Positions 8,641-19,990 of a stretch of DNA of 64,000 nucleotides are shown here, piece after piece (within the stretch, counting starts at the first letter, position 1; each line of letters starts with the position of its first letter). This stretch comes from Acanthosepion esculentum. Its lineage: Eukaryota > Mollusca > Cephalopoda > Sepiida > Sepiidae. Under the pieces are notes generated by a model, which was given only the letters and a program-made list of their open reading frames with translations, had not been told where the DNA came from and searched no databases. The position numbers were made by a program, and so were the translations under genes. Location of the stretch: the NCBI GenBank assembly GCA_964036315.1, contig OZ038517.1:54934288-54998287 (forward strand), written 5' to 3'.

Positions 8641-9620
8641 CATAGTATTTGACCCCGGTTTGGGGGTTAACTATTTGCCCATAGCTGGGGCCTTAACAGA
8701 TGCTACCACTCCAGGTCAGCATTGACCAGAGAACACTACGCTCCTCAAAACCTCCTGATCAGAGGCCTTGCTGCCGGATGTAGTTTATCGTAATACCCAG
8801 GACGGACGAGGGGGGGGGGGGCAAACGCAATTATGATAGGATAGTTGTCTAAGTGTTGGCTTTCGTTCCTTTAAGGTGTGGTCGTAAATGTACGCGAGGA
8901 AGTGGTTTATGATTAATGGACGACCTACACGACTCACATGGGGTAACACGATCCCCTTTAAAGACAAGCTAATAATGCTTATTCGTCATTTGAACCTAGC
9001 TTTCGTTTGCTGCATCAGCACAAATGCGACTAAATAAATCACATAAACATTTCTCCGTCTTATTCAGCTATCAATTTCTAGTATTCAGTCTTTTAACCCG
9101 TTGCCTGTCCTGTGCATCACACACGGGACATGGGATTTCCACGTCTATGCATTGCATGTGCTGCACACGGACCACGATTTTAAAAGAGTGGTAAAACTAA
9201 GGACAAAAAAAGGATAAAAAACTAAGGATAAAAAAAGAGCAGGACATCTGAGGAAAGGCCTCATCTAATATTCTGTGCATCACTTATGATCACAGGACGC
9301 TTGCCAGTTTTTAGATTTAAAACTACTGCAAGGCAACCTACTTGGCAAATACAATATATTGATATATCAGGTGTAACAGCAAAGTTGTCCAAATCGTGTA
9401 ACAGCATAATTATCCATCCCCAAAAATGTTTAATATCTGTAAAACCACTAAACTAATAGAGTTTCTTTTTTCCAGGTTTTCAGAGAAGACGTCTGGCCAT
9501 TTAGACACGATTTGTCGTAAGAATCACTGAAAAACCCTTTGAGTTATTCAGCTAGAAAGAGAACAGGTTAAAATCATTTTGTGTCTTCTCAACTGAGCAA
9601 TGGTTGAGCAATGAAAAATA
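8641..9620. other. Interval without recognisable gene
   Basis: It contains a G12 run near 8810 and otherwise unique-looking sequence. The open frames here show no family motif. I can support nothing further. Confidence 0.4.
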
Positions 9621-9629
9621 TCATTCAGG

Positions 9630-9995
9630 CCTTCAGTAATACATACTTTGGCTTCCACCTTCAAAATCCATTCAAGAACCATCAAGAGAACGGCGAATAA
9701 GTTTAAAAAAGAGGGAACAGTAGAGAGAGAAACTGGATCAGGAGGTAACAACAAGAAGATGGATTATAATTTTAAATTAGAGCTAAAGAGATCAATTAGA
9801 AAAGATCCAACTCAATTCATAAGTCGTTTGGCACGTAAAAGAGGAGTTTCAGCTATGACAGTCCAAAGAGCAGTGAAAAAGACTTGAAAATGAAATTGTA
9901 TGTGAAACGTGTGAGGTACTTTGTTACTCCAGGACAGAAAGTTAGAAGGTTAGAGAGGGCAAAGATCATCTTGGATACGTTGTAAAATGATCCTG
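9630..9995 (+). mobile_element. Tc1-like transposase N-terminal fragment
   Basis: The plus-strand frame reads 'IHSRTIKRTANKFKKEGTVE' and 'ETGSGGNNKKMD', then 'RSIRKDPTQFISRLARKRGV' and 'SAMTVQRAVKKT'. This is the paired-like DNA-binding region of a Tc1-group transposase: first HTH, GRPK-like linker, then second HTH. The stop after VKKT comes from a lesion. The next frame continues 'LYVKRVRYFVTPGQKVRRLE' and 'RAKIILDTL', the expected junction towards the catalytic domain. No DDE residues follow. Dead 5' fragment. Confidence 0.75.
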
Positions 9996-10369
9996 GAATA
10001 ATATATACATATATTTAAACTTTATTTCAAGCCTTCATGAGCTTCCGATCCTTAGCTATGATTAATTAATGATGAACATGTCATTTTCGTTTATGTCGAT
10101 TTGATCACGATTCTTTTGTTAAACTTAGAGTGTGATTATCCATTCTTATCGCTCAAAGTAGAGTCCAATGCACAGAGCGTAGTGTAGGTTTTTGTTATGT
10201 GAAACACTATATATCAACACGTTATATTTGGCAAATATGCTGAGTTGCCCTGCAATATTTATGAACCCGAAAACAAGCATGAACGTTTGCATGGTACACA
10301 CGAAAATGCCCTGGACCAGCAAAGGGTTAAGCGAGTCTCTCAGTCCTTTTTCAAAGGATTCTGCCTACT

Positions 10370-10735
10370 GCAAAGTTATTGTGCAGTGTCCCTTCAGGAC
10401 ATCAGTGATCATGGCTCTCCACATCTTACTATATTTTGTACCTCTAAGCAATGTTTGTCCCCTTACTATCACTCCCACTCCCTTCTGTCATCAATTCCCA
10501 AAGGAGCGTTTGGTTGGTTACTCGCTGATATAATTGTCACTCTTATCGTCAATATATCCTTTGAGTGTTAAAATCTCCAAGCTTTCTTTCCTCGGTATGC
10601 ATCCAAGAGATTTTAACTGTATGTTTCTGATTCTAAGTGTAAGTGTCCTTTTTGTTCCCATTTTACTTAAACCTTTCCGGTTGAGCACATATTCGAACCG
10701 AATGACCTCTTTTCTCAACTTACTCTACTGACTTA
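10370..10735 (-). mobile_element. RTE-type retrotransposon 3' coding remnant
   Basis: On the minus strand it reads 'NRKGLSKMGTKRTLTLRIRN' and 'IQLKSLGCIPRKESLEILTL', then 'KGYIDD'. This is the conserved RTE C-terminal stretch (..LilnIRKrQLkFLGHimRKEgLEnLTLTGyIeg). The 3' end, complement of 'GGACATCAGTGATCATGGC', is also present. Frameshifts separate the blocks. Confidence 0.75.
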
Positions 10736-10879
10736 CTTACCTGGAGTTCGCTTTTAGCTGGAAGTGTATTAAACAGGTCTCATTTAAGATGGTAGAAGTC
10801 GTCTGGTCCAGGAGATTCTAACCTTGCGACAGCACCTTACTCATGGCGCTAAGAAAGGTAGGAGTCAGTGGAATATCGA

Positions 10880-10990
10880 CGTCACTGGGCATTTTGTCCT
10901 TGTCCCATATGCATACGTATGTGTCTGGGATCCCCACATAAAAAACGGCCTTGTGTCTCATCCCGCCTTATTGGGAAGGCCGGGTAAATA
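10880..10990 (+). repeat. Shared SINE-like tail module
   Basis: 'CCCACATAAAAAACGGCCTT' followed by 'GTGTCTCATCCCGCCTTATT' matches the tails of the U2-derived units at 6.9, 7.2 and 7.6 kb. It also matches, in reverse, the repeats at 16.6 and 16.85 kb. Upstream is 'CATACGTATGTGTCTGGGAT', which also resembles 26900-26920. Confidence 0.6.
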
Positions 10991-11005
10991 TATAAATATA
11001 TACAT

Positions 11006-11029
11006 CTCTCTCTCTCTCTCTCTCTCTGA
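11006..11029. repeat. (CT)n microsatellite
   Basis: About twelve CT units. Confidence 0.9.
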
Positions 11030-11241
11030 CTACTTATTCAGGAATAGAATCGTGCCGAATAGCGACTATGCCGGATGATGGCGCCGATTATATCCGCTTC
11101 GACCGGCTTAACAAACCAATTTTCAAAATTGTCTCAACTTTCAAAAACCTTATTCTTGGGTGGTTGGAAATGTTCTTAAGGAATTCTCTTCTCAAATCAT
11201 CTTTTTTTGTTAACATTTTTTTTTTTATTGAAGTTGAAATT

Positions 11242-11274
11242 TTTTCGTGTGACGTAAAACGCGTCACACGAAAA
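11242..11274. repeat. Perfect 13 bp hairpin
   Basis: TTTTCGTGTGACG and CGTCACACGAAAA are exact inverted repeats around a 7-base loop. Weaker inverted similarity continues outward to roughly 11215-11300. It may be the centre of a small fold-back element. Confidence 0.85.
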
Positions 11275-11289
11275 GACATTAGGACTTCA

Positions 11290-11950
11290 TTTTTTATTAT
11301 TCTGTAGCAGACAGCGTGTCACGGCTATCAGGCTCAAAAGCAAGGCGTATAAAAAAAAGTTCCATCCGAACACCTCATTGGTTGGAAAATATTTTAAATA
11401 TTTTAAGTATCGAAAAGGTGATGAAGGTCATTTCTTTTTTTTCTTTTTTTTTCACATAATTATTTATATCTTTTCAACTTGATACATTGTTCGATGAAGT
11501 TAATTTTGAAACTTGTTTTTATTTTTACTCCAAAAACTGCACCGTATTTTTTTACGCTGTGTTGATTTCAATCTACAGTGGGAATTACTATTTATTTCGT
11601 ATTTAAATAGAAAATTGTGGCACAAGGCCAAGGGGGAAAAGCTGGTCTTCACTGACTATCCTAATCCTAGTTAATCACAATCACGACCCATTCATCCAAT
11701 ACATTATACTCAATCACCACAACGACTTGTCCCTGACCTCCCAACTCAACATATATCACAATACCACATATTCCCAAGGGACCTACAAAAATACCCTATG
11801 CTGTAAAAATTTGTGCAGTTAATAGTGTCTCTTCGTTACATTTTCTTTTTTTCCTATAAAAATATATAAAAATGATGGGGGAGGGAATGAACACAAAAAG
11901 AAACTAAAGAATGCAATCTACAGTGGGAATGACTGCAAAACAACTTTCCA
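11290..11950. other. AT-rich interval without recognisable gene
   Basis: It contains homopolymer tracts and a short 'TGTGGCACAAGGCC' SINE-like motif near 11617. No coding signal. Confidence 0.4.
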
Positions 11951-11974
11951 TTCCTCTTTTATAGGCAGAAGCAC

Positions 11975-12050
11975 ACAAATGCATGCTGGGATTCTTTTTT
12001 CCTAGCCAATAAAATAGGCCGGTTCTCGGTTTCATCTGGTTCAGTCCCGG
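11975..12050 (+). promoter_or_regulatory. Promoter-like cluster (weak)
   Basis: 'GCATGCTGGGATTCTT' resembles a ZNF143/Staf-type site. It is followed by an inverted-CCAAT-like 'AGCCAATAAAATAGG' within 30 bases. The sequence downstream (12050-12350) is T-rich and has no coding match. This could equally be the promoter of an old LTR or nothing at all. Confidence 0.2.
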
Positions 12051-12357
12051 TTTGTTTTGTCTTGAAGTTCACTTGTCCGAACTTGCTTTTGTATGTCGAC
12101 ACCAATTCTTAGCTTGTGAACATTTTGCTAAATTACTCTTCCTTTGCATATATTGTTTGTTTGATTTATATTCGTTTTTGCCCGCTTCTTTTCCTTTTCT
12201 TCTTATTGCGTATTGTAAACTTTGTCAATTCTGTTTGTTGAACTGTTCTGTTACTTATTTTGCATTTGACCACTCACTTTACCTACTCACTCCACACGTT
12301 GATATAACTGCTGTCATTATATTTAATAGATTCTACTGTAAATAGATACTTTTATTA

Positions 12358-12780
12358 AGCTTAACAATTAATCTAATGTTAATTAACATTAATTCATTCT
12401 TTCCTTCTTTAAAAATAGAACATTTATGTTAAAAGAAAGCGTCATTATTATCTGAAAAACGCAATAAAGTTTAGTCAAAGCTGGAAAATCTCATCACAGA
12501 TGAAAAACAGACTTGGACTGAACAACGAGGAAGTTTTATGGGAAATGGAAACAAAAAAACAATTATACTTAGAATTAGAAAGCGAAAACGAGCATTTCTA
12601 GGACACATAATGAGAAAAGAAGGTTTGGAGAATTTGACACTCAAAAACATATTGAACATATTGAAGGAAAGTACGACAAAGGAAAAGCAGCGAATAACCT
12701 GCTAGCCTGTGTAAATGCCTGACGGAAAAGGGATTAGGAGGGCTGGCAAAGAGGGGACAAAGTAAGCGACTATTCTAACA
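12358..12780 (+). mobile_element. RTE-type retrotransposon 3' remnant, internally deleted
   Basis: Contains 'GGACTGAACAACGAGGAAG' (from WTEQRgEV), 'CATTTCTAGGACACATAATG' (FLGHIM) and 'GAAGGTTTGGAGAATTTGAC' (EGLENLT). A second copy with the same unusual upstream flank ('TTAATTAACATTAATTCATT') lies at 17405-17860. The two therefore descend from one deleted parent rather than from independent truncations. Confidence 0.7.
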
Positions 12781-13321
12781 CTTTGTTCTTTGGGTTGAGG
12801 TGTCCACTCGGTCCGAACCGAACTTAGGGGTAACTGGCCGTACGCTCCCTGAGTACCCGTAGATTATTTCGACCGGTCAACTGGTCAAGTCCCGCTCGCT
12901 ACCAACGCTGTGTTAGTTTTTAGATCCAGTAAGCGGGGTGTTGTCCATACGTTCACGGTCGACTGGGGATGTGGACACGGCTGTGAGAATTGGCGCTAGG
13001 AAGATTAGATTGGGGCAAAATAAAACAAGAAATAATATCTGCAGAAGCCGGACAACAATGGGGGAAATATTGACGTCGTTTATATAAGAAAATAACATCA
13101 GAACAGAGATTACAGGGAGAATAAAAACATTTAACATAAATGAAGAAAAGAAAAAGAAAAAGACAAGATGCATTCAGTGAATTCCTAACAGAGAGAGGGT
13201 TTGTGTGTGATAAACGCGTATTGAATCGCCTGGGGTAGGTTTATGACTAATAGTCCAGACTCGTACAGACTTCTGAGAACAGGGGCAGTCTTCTTTCTCT
13301 CCTTCAAAATTCTCCCGCAAA

Positions 13322-13590
13322 TCTCTCGACTCACTGCGACGACAGTCTCGCGACTCCCTCGACGACAGTCTCGCGACTCCCTCGACGACAGTCTCTTTCG
13401 TCTGGCCTCTTCCGTCTGGCCTCTTCTGTCTGTCTTTCTCGTCGGCCTTGTAGCGCCGCGACCCGTAACGGTCGCCTGCGGGTGCCCATGCACGTGACGG
13501 CACGCTGCGACGACGATGTGCCGACCGATAGCAGTCTCTCCCGTCTCTTCGAGAATTCTCTCCCGACTCTTCGAGAATTCTCTCCCGACT
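13322..13590. repeat. Short GC-rich minisatellites (23, 14 and 22 bp units)
   Basis: CTCGCGACTCCCTCGACGAC repeats with a 23 bp period. It is followed by TCTGGCCTCTTCCG with a ~14 bp period. At about 13541-13590 there is a doubled CTCCCGACTCTTCGAGAATT unit of 22 bp. These create overlapping open frames on both strands that have no family match. Confidence 0.8.
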
Positions 13591-14049
13591 GCCTTATTAG
13601 CAAAATCTCGAGTTAATATAGGAAAAGGATCAGCTGATCACAATTGACCCTCGGCCCGTCATGCGATTATCACGAGTGCTGCCTACAGCCCAAAATCATG
13701 TGAGTTTCAAAGTTCTTCATAGCTTTAGAAAGCTCTATTTCAAATTTTAACCGATAAAAATTACTCCGATCATTTTCATTGTTTTTGTAATGACCCAATT
13801 CCAAATGGGCGAGATCAGATTTCCCATCCGTAAACAAAATTGCTCTGATCTAATTTTACTACCTAGATTCACTCCAATTATTTACCTTATCTCAATCACG
13901 AGTTCTTCTCGCTTCACCAAAATGATACTTTGGGATATCTAAACATTGATTCAACCTTTTAATGAAAACAAATACTGTTAAACAAAACCAAGCATTTTCT
14001 GCAAGGAAACTTGGTTTACTGTGTTGTGCCAGAAAGTTTTTCGCGTCAT

Positions 14050-14615
14050 AGTCCATCTTACATATTTACAAATCTACGATTCGTCCATGCAGTGAATTTT
14101 GTTCCCATATCTGATCTTGTGCCCCTGCTGTCCATCTCGAGGTTCTCGACAAAATCCAAAGAACGATCTGCAATGTAATCCGTCCTCACTTGACATCTCA
14201 ATCTCAGTCCTTTTCACATAGACGTGATGTGGCTTCCCTCTGTCTTTTCTACAATTATTTTCATGAAAACTGTTCTGACTAACTATTTTCCTTGGTGCCC
14301 CGAATTTAAACTAGCTACTAGATTGGCATCTAGGTCCCACCCTTTTATTGTTGAAATAGTTAAATGCCACTTATACTCCAGCAGTTTCCTTTCTCGCGCT
14401 TCCTGACAGCGGAACTTCATTCCTCTTACTTGCTTCCCTGATAACTACAATCTTCAAAAATTTAAATGCAACGTCAATCGCTATCTTCTGTTGCCGTGAT
14501 CCCTGTTCTTCTTTTATCCTTTCCTCAAACCCCGCTATACACTTTCGCTTCCTGTAACCCATTGTGTGCTAGTGGCACTCCCGCCTTTTTTAGGGTTAAA
14601 TGCTTAAAAAAACAA
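14050..14615 (+). mobile_element. LINE (Jockey/CR1-like) ORF2 C-terminus and 3' UTR
   Basis: Homologous to 301-1230. It contains the DNA of 'TIRPCSEFCSHI', 'EVLDKIQRTICNVI', 'RRDVASLCLFYNYFHENCSD' and 'RLASRSHPFIVEIVK', then 'FKCNVNRYLL'. Several frameshifts and stops break the frame. The 3' UTR 'TGTAACCCATTGTGTGCTAG' and an A-rich end are present. Confidence 0.8.
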
Positions 14616-15039
14616 AATGGAGACACACGAAGAAGGGTAGTGGATAAAGCGGAGTAAACGCATGTTTAACAGACAAGATGACTAGACTAGTCAGGCATGT
14701 AATCATGGAAATTCTTCATCTAAAAAATTCTGACATAAACAGCAATCATTATGCCAAATATATAATTACTTTATGTGGCAATTAGTAATTTTTTTAAAGC
14801 CTTTTTTCCAGTTTATTTCTTTACAGGTATCATAAGAAAAAAAACACAAACATAGAAAAAACTAGATTATTACCACGGTTAAGTGCAAACGATCAATTAA
14901 CTTCAAACTTTGTTGGAAAATTTGTTTATTTGTTAGGGTAAGTTTGTCACTAATAACAGTTGGAAATATTGAATCAATTGTTAGGTGTTCTACTAGGAAG
15001 GTTGGTTCACTGTATCATGCTAGACCTTTTTTCACTGTT

Positions 15040-15800
15040 CTAATGCATCTTCTGATTTCGGTGTCACATCCTCCACATCCTGCATAACACTTTCAATATA
15101 TTTACATTTATATACTGTTTCATTTCGACATCTCGAGTTTGTAGCCTGCAGATATGGACTTGTTTCTCCTGCTGACAAACACACATTCTGTATTCTTACA
15201 ATTGGTTGTTCGTCCTTACTTTATTAGACAGTTTTTCTCGTCAGACTCTATATTAAATATTTACAAGTCTACCGTATTCGTCCATACTTTCAATATTACT
15301 GTCACATCTGGTGTGGTGCTTCTGCTATGTATTTAGAGGTTTTTGAGAAAAATCTAAAGAAGAATCGGCAATATTATTGGTCCTGACTTGGCATCGCGGC
15401 TTCAGACACTTTTCCATCGCCGTAACGTAGCTCCCCTCTGTCTTTTCTATAAATACTTTCAAGGTAATTGTTCTGATGAACTTTCCCCCATGGTACCTAG
15501 ACTTTATGAATATAAGCGCAGTACGAGATTGGTGGCAAGGACTCGAGATGAAACAGCTATAGATGTAACCGTAAGTTCTATGCTAACAGTTTCTTCCTTC
15601 GCACTTTCCGCTTGCGGAAATCTCTTCCGGTTTCTTGCTTTCTAGTTAAATTTAAACTTCAAAAATGTAAATGCAACGTCAATCGTTATTTTCTGTCTTC
15701 GTAATTCCTGTTTTATTATTATTTTCTCTCATTAATAGTATTTTTTTTCATATTCTTTCGCACACAGTAACCCCTTGCGTTTTAGTGGGAATACGCCACC
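15040..15800 (+). mobile_element. LINE (Jockey/CR1-like) ORF2 C-terminus and 3' UTR
   Basis: The open stretch at 15388-15645 reads 'ASRLQTLFHRRNVAPLCLFY' then 'KYFQGNCSDELSPMVPRLYE'. This is the conserved post-palm block. Upstream fragments ('SILNIYKSTV') lie in other frames. The 3' end 'CAGTAACCCCTTGCGTTTTA' matches the family. Confidence 0.8.
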
Positions 15801-15844
15801 TACATATGGACAAAAAACTGATTCAGTAAATGTAAACAAATAGC

Positions 15845-16520
15845 AAAGAGCGTAAGACAACGATATATCTTCTCGCCGGACTTATTCAATCTTTTTCTGT
15901 GAAGCAATCCTGAGAGAATTAGAAGTCCTACCAGTATTCATTGTTGGCAGCCGTAGTTTTATCAACGTAAGATGACACAGTGTTGATAGTAGACACGGAA
16001 AAGAAACTACAGGTGCCCCAACAGAAGGTGATAAAGGAAAGCGAGAAGAAAGGACTAAGGGTTAATTGTAAGAAAAAATATGTATGAAAGAGTCCAACAT
16101 GCGAATGACAAATGGCATACCAAAATTAAATATATAGGAAGTGTTTTAACGGGTGGTGAAAGATGCCTTCAAAAAGCAAAGTGGAAAATTTCGTTAAAAA
16201 CAAAGAAAAGAGGATTGAACTGTTATGTATCGTCCTATATAGCAGCAAATTCTGGTCAATCACCATATAGATGATGAAAAAACTTGCGGAAACATAAATG
16301 TATTTCTACAGAAGGATGCTGAGAATACTATGGACCGAACATGTGAACAACGACTAAGTTTTAGAGAAGATAGAAACGAAAAGGATGCATAATTAACATT
16401 AGAAAAAGACAGTTGACCATTTCAGGACACAAAAAGGGGGCTTAGAATATTTGAAACTTACTGGACATATTGAAGGCAAGAGGGACAGGGGAAATCACTT
16501 CATGGCTGTTATCATTCAGC
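15845..16520 (+). mobile_element. RTE-type reverse transcriptase and C-terminal remnant
   Basis: The order of an RTE element is preserved but every block is frameshifted. There is DNA for 'FSPDLFNLF' and for a damaged ADDTV palm motif ('AGATGACACAGTGTTGATAG', with the Tyr codon lost). Then come 'KESEKKGLRVNC', 'KIKYIGSVL' and 'FLQKDAENTMDRTCEQRL' (frame-shifted FYRRMLRI.WTEHVN). 'LEYLKLTGHIEGKRDRG' closes the series. Dead. Confidence 0.75.
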
Positions 16521-16582
16521 TGTTATAATACTCTGTATTTCTTAGGCTACTTGCCGTGACCTCATTAGAATTTTTCCCGACT

Positions 16583-17040
16583 GACTCTAACAGACGTTAT
16601 TTACCAACCTCCGACAAGGCCGATTTTATGTGGGACATTTCCGAGTCCGTAGGCTGGGGCAAAATTTCCCCATAGACCCTGGGTTTGGCTACCTCCCCAG
16701 ACAAGCCTCTGCTCGTAGGTATAGCCTCGCCGGGTTCCTGTCTGCCAGAAAACAGAGAGTTAGACAAGTCTGCCGTGAGCCTGACAGCGAACTGCCTGAC
16801 TCTAACGGATTGGTATTTACCAACTTCCCCACAAGGCAGGGTGTGGCACAAGGCCGATTTTTATGTGGGGCGTTTCCGAGCTCGTAGGCACGGGCCAAAA
16901 TTCCCCGTAGACCCCGGTTTTGTCTACCATCACCAGACGAGATTCTGCTCGTAGGCATAGCCTCGTCTGGGTTCCTCTTTGAAGGCATAGAGTTCGACAA
17001 ATCTGTCGCGAGCCTGGCAGCAAACTGCTTGACTCTAACG
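16583..17040 (-). repeat. Two tandem copies of a ~215-233 bp SINE-like repeat
   Basis: The boundary motif GACTCTAAC occurs at 16583, 16798 and 17031. Both units contain 'TTTATGTGGG' and 'GCTCGTAGG.ATAGCCTCG'. On the minus strand each unit ends in 'CCCACATAAAAATCGGCCTT' + 'GTGCCACACC', the tail module found on the U2-derived repeats. I do not recognise the head. Confidence 0.75.
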
Positions 17041-17164
17041 AATTTCTCCTAACTCACTTTGAGTTCTTTATTTATGGAATATTGCCTAGTTCATTTCTGT
17101 TACCGGGGCTGTCTTATTTAATCCACAACAATAACTTAATGAGATTGCGTAAATAGATGGCAAA

Positions 17165-17260
17165 ACATCTAAAAATGACAGGAAATTATGGAGTGCCATG
17201 ATCACCTACACCCTGAAAAGACACGGGACATAAAAAAGGAAGAACACTCCATTCCAAATC
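17165..17260 (+). mobile_element. RTE-type 3' end fragment
   Basis: 'GACAGGAAATTATGGAGTGC' then 'CATGATCACCTACACCCTGA' corresponds to ..DRKLWRAMIAHVLK at the RTE C-terminus, followed by a stop and an A/G-rich tail. Confidence 0.7.
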
Positions 17261-17404
17261 GGTTGTAATGTAACGCTTCCCAGCAATTGTTTTTTTTTTG
17301 TTTTTTGTTTTTTTGAAACAGCAAATTTATTGTCGTGATGGTTAACGATGCAATTCAAATGTTTTATGACTACCGATAATGACCCTGTGGAAATAAAGGA
17401 AAGT

Positions 17405-17930
17405 TATTAAGATTTAATAATCAATCTAATTTTAATTAACATTAATTCATTCTTACATTTCCTAGTTTAAAAATAGAACATTTATGTTAAAAGAAAGGGT
17501 CATTGCTATCTGGAAAACCCAATCAAGTTTAGTCAAAGCTGAAAAATCTCATCACAGATGAAGAACAGACTTGAGACAACAGAAATATGGTTCTACAGAA
17601 GGATGCTGAGAATCCCATAGACTGAACAACGAGGACGTTTTAGGTAAAATGGTAAAATGGTAACAAAAACACAATTATACTTAGAAAGAGACAATGGACA
17701 TTTCTAGGACACATAATGAGAAAAGAAGGTTTGGAGAATTTGACACTCAAAAGACATTGAAGGCAAGTAAGACAAAGAAAAGCAGTGAATAATCTACGAG
17801 CCTGTGTAAATGGTTGGCGGAGCAGGATTGGCAAAGAGGTTAACTTTACTAAGGACTCCAAACTACAGGAAGTTGTGAAGAGTCATAATCTTCCACGCCC
17901 TGAATGGATACTGCACAGAGAAGAAGAAGA
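17405..17930 (+). mobile_element. RTE-type 3' remnant, sister of 12358-12780
   Basis: Shares the upstream flank 'TTAATTAACATTAATTCATT' and the same internal deletion. It retains more, including 'TTCTACAGAAGGATGCTGAG' (FYRRMLR) and the terminal 'CAGGAAGTTGTGAAGAGTCA'. A ~10 bp repeat of GGTAAAATGG marks slippage near 17645. Confidence 0.75.
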
Positions 17931-17982
17931 ATGTTCTGTGAAACTAGATTAATAATCACAACTTTACAACAATCCTGGGCGA

Positions 17983-18240
17983 ATGAGCATCGTTCTTCAA
18001 GCATCCTGGACTGGCGCTACATATTCACAAATAAATGTGCCAAATAACAGAAATTATATGCTTTCAACTGTAGCAACAACTAAAATGGACATCAACTCCA
18101 AGAGTAAATATGACATATTCAAGATGTTGCCATTCCACTCTACTTCAAACAAAACGTTAGTAGAGAAACCACTATCGGTAATGGAAAGAGCGATAACAGT
18201 TACTGGACTTGAGAAACCTAATTCCATAAAATGTTTTTAA
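17983..18240 (+). CDS. Hypothetical 85-codon open frame
   Basis: An ATG-started frame beginning 'MSIVLQASWTGATYSQINVP' and ending 'LEKPNSIKCF'. Composition is balanced, with no low-complexity runs. I see no domain, signal peptide or membrane segment. It lies between an RTE remnant and a tandem repeat, and no splice or polyadenylation context is obvious. It may be a chance frame or a piece of an unrecognised element. Confidence 0.15.
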   Translation: MSIVLQASWTGATYSQINVPNNRNYMLSTVATTKMDINSKSKYDIFKMLPFHSTSNKTLVEKPLSVMERAITVTGLEKPNSIKCF

Positions 18241-18424
18241 TTTTTAACTTTCAACCGACAGTAGGAGTAGATTTTCGGTCAATGAATGGGTGACAACTAA
18301 TATTACAATTACCTTAATGTGTATTCTTTCCATAGTAAAAAAAAACTGAACGTTTGGATAGATGCATACCGACATGTAGGTTTGACCACTAGGGCGCAGC
18401 GTGTTCGATACCCTCTAAGGGCTG

Positions 18425-18860
18425 CATACTAGTGGCCTTGTGCCAAGTTAGGCTAAACTTAGCAAATATTAAGTACTCCCACGGTGTTAGATAAAGGTCT
18501 GGCTGACTATTACTACTGAATCGAGATTTCGTTCCTCACTTGAGGCCCCATATTTGTGGCCTTGTGCCGAAGTAGAGAAGCTTAGCAAATTTTAAGATAT
18601 ACTTCGCTATTAGATAATGTTTAGCGAGCAAGTCTGGCTGGCTATTATTACTGAATAGAGATTTCATTCCTATCTCGAGATGCAATATTTGTGGCCTTGT
18701 GCCAAACTAGGCTAAGCCTAGCAAATATAAAGATACCTCGGTATAGGAAAATGGTTAGCGAGTAAGTCTGGCTGACTATTACTACTGAATAGAGATTTTG
18801 TTATTCTCTCCTGAGGCCCCATATTTATGGCCTTGTGCCAATCTAAGTTAACTCAACCGG
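18425..18860 (+). repeat. Tandem repeat, ~124-136 bp units
   Basis: The motif GTGGCCTTGTGCC occurs at 18432, 18556, 18691 and (as ATGGCC..) 18827. Each unit also has TAGATAA.GGTTAGCGAG, 'TCTGGCTGACTATTACTACT' and TGAGGCCCCATATTT. The signature GGCCTTGTGCC links it to the tRNA-SINE bodies elsewhere, suggesting a SINE body amplified in tandem without its head. Confidence 0.8.
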
Positions 18861-19990
18861 ATTGTGAATATGTACTTCGATGTTTATGTGCTGTTAAATG
18901 ACGCTAAAGTTCATTCTGGGCCCTTTAAAACGTTTCCAGGTGATCGGATGTCCCCTGAATCAATCAAGCTTTCCTCTGAATGAAAATCAATAAGCTTGTC
19001 AGGAAAAGTTTTCTGTAAAATATCGGGACGCATTCAGCGTCGCCATTTCACTTGAGCTTAGAAGAACATTGATCAGATGCGATGCAGCGGATATAACTTG
19101 ACCTGACGTCGGTTTTAATAGAAAGAAACGCATTTGTCTTGCCGTGTATGCGTGTAAGAATGAGAGACAACAGGGGATATAGCTTTCTAATATAGATTGA
19201 GAGTGTTTCTAGGTCAGAATGGATGTATCGGTTACGGGTTTAGAAGCATTAATATCTCCAACTTAAAAATGATCGGTGGGCCAAGAATTATTTATTAAGC
19301 TTTGTCTGGCACAAGGTTTGGTTTGGTTAATTTTGTTTAGCGGCATATCAACCTCTATGGGTTATCTAATGCCAAAATCTATTTTGAATCCAAATTTTAT
19401 TTATGGCTTCAACTAGAAATAGAATGTATTGCTGGACATTTTTCTATAAAAATATATTGCTGGACAAACAGTATGAAATCAAAGGAGCAAATGACAAAAA
19501 TAAACACACCGTGCAAGGGCTCGACGCAGCCTTCCGGGTTTCAAACTCACTTTAAATTTTCAATTTAATAAAAATAAATAGCCAGTAAAATCAGCTCCTG
19601 CAGCCTACACGATTCCATAGAAAACAAACATTCATTCAACTCGGCAGAAGCACTGACAGTAGTGAAGAGATACGATTCAACCTCGTCGTCCTGACTTTTT
19701 TTTACCAAAGCAACAGCGGACCTCTTTTATCTTGCCTCCCAACTTTACTTTCTCTCTTTCTCAGTGAAAGACTATTTATGTTCCTTTCATTATAGCCAAA
19801 GAGAAGAACTTTCGAACTTTCATTCCATGATAAGTAATTACAGTTAAAATTTGTGTATCTTACATTTAAATAAATATCATCACTTTATTTGAACACGCAG
19901 ACTATATTTTCTCTCATTTTTTTTTATTCAAACGTCATTTATATTTTAATTTCGCGCATGCGCGTTGTATGTTTTTGATTGTGTCGACTG
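18861..19990. other. Interval with one dispersed repeat, no gene
   Basis: About 19315-19460 is a copy of the repeat head seen at 7855 ('GTTTAGCGGCATATCAACCT', then AATGTATTGCTGG twice). About 19680-19790 resembles the reversed GAAAG family. The remainder shows nothing recognisable. Confidence 0.5.
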
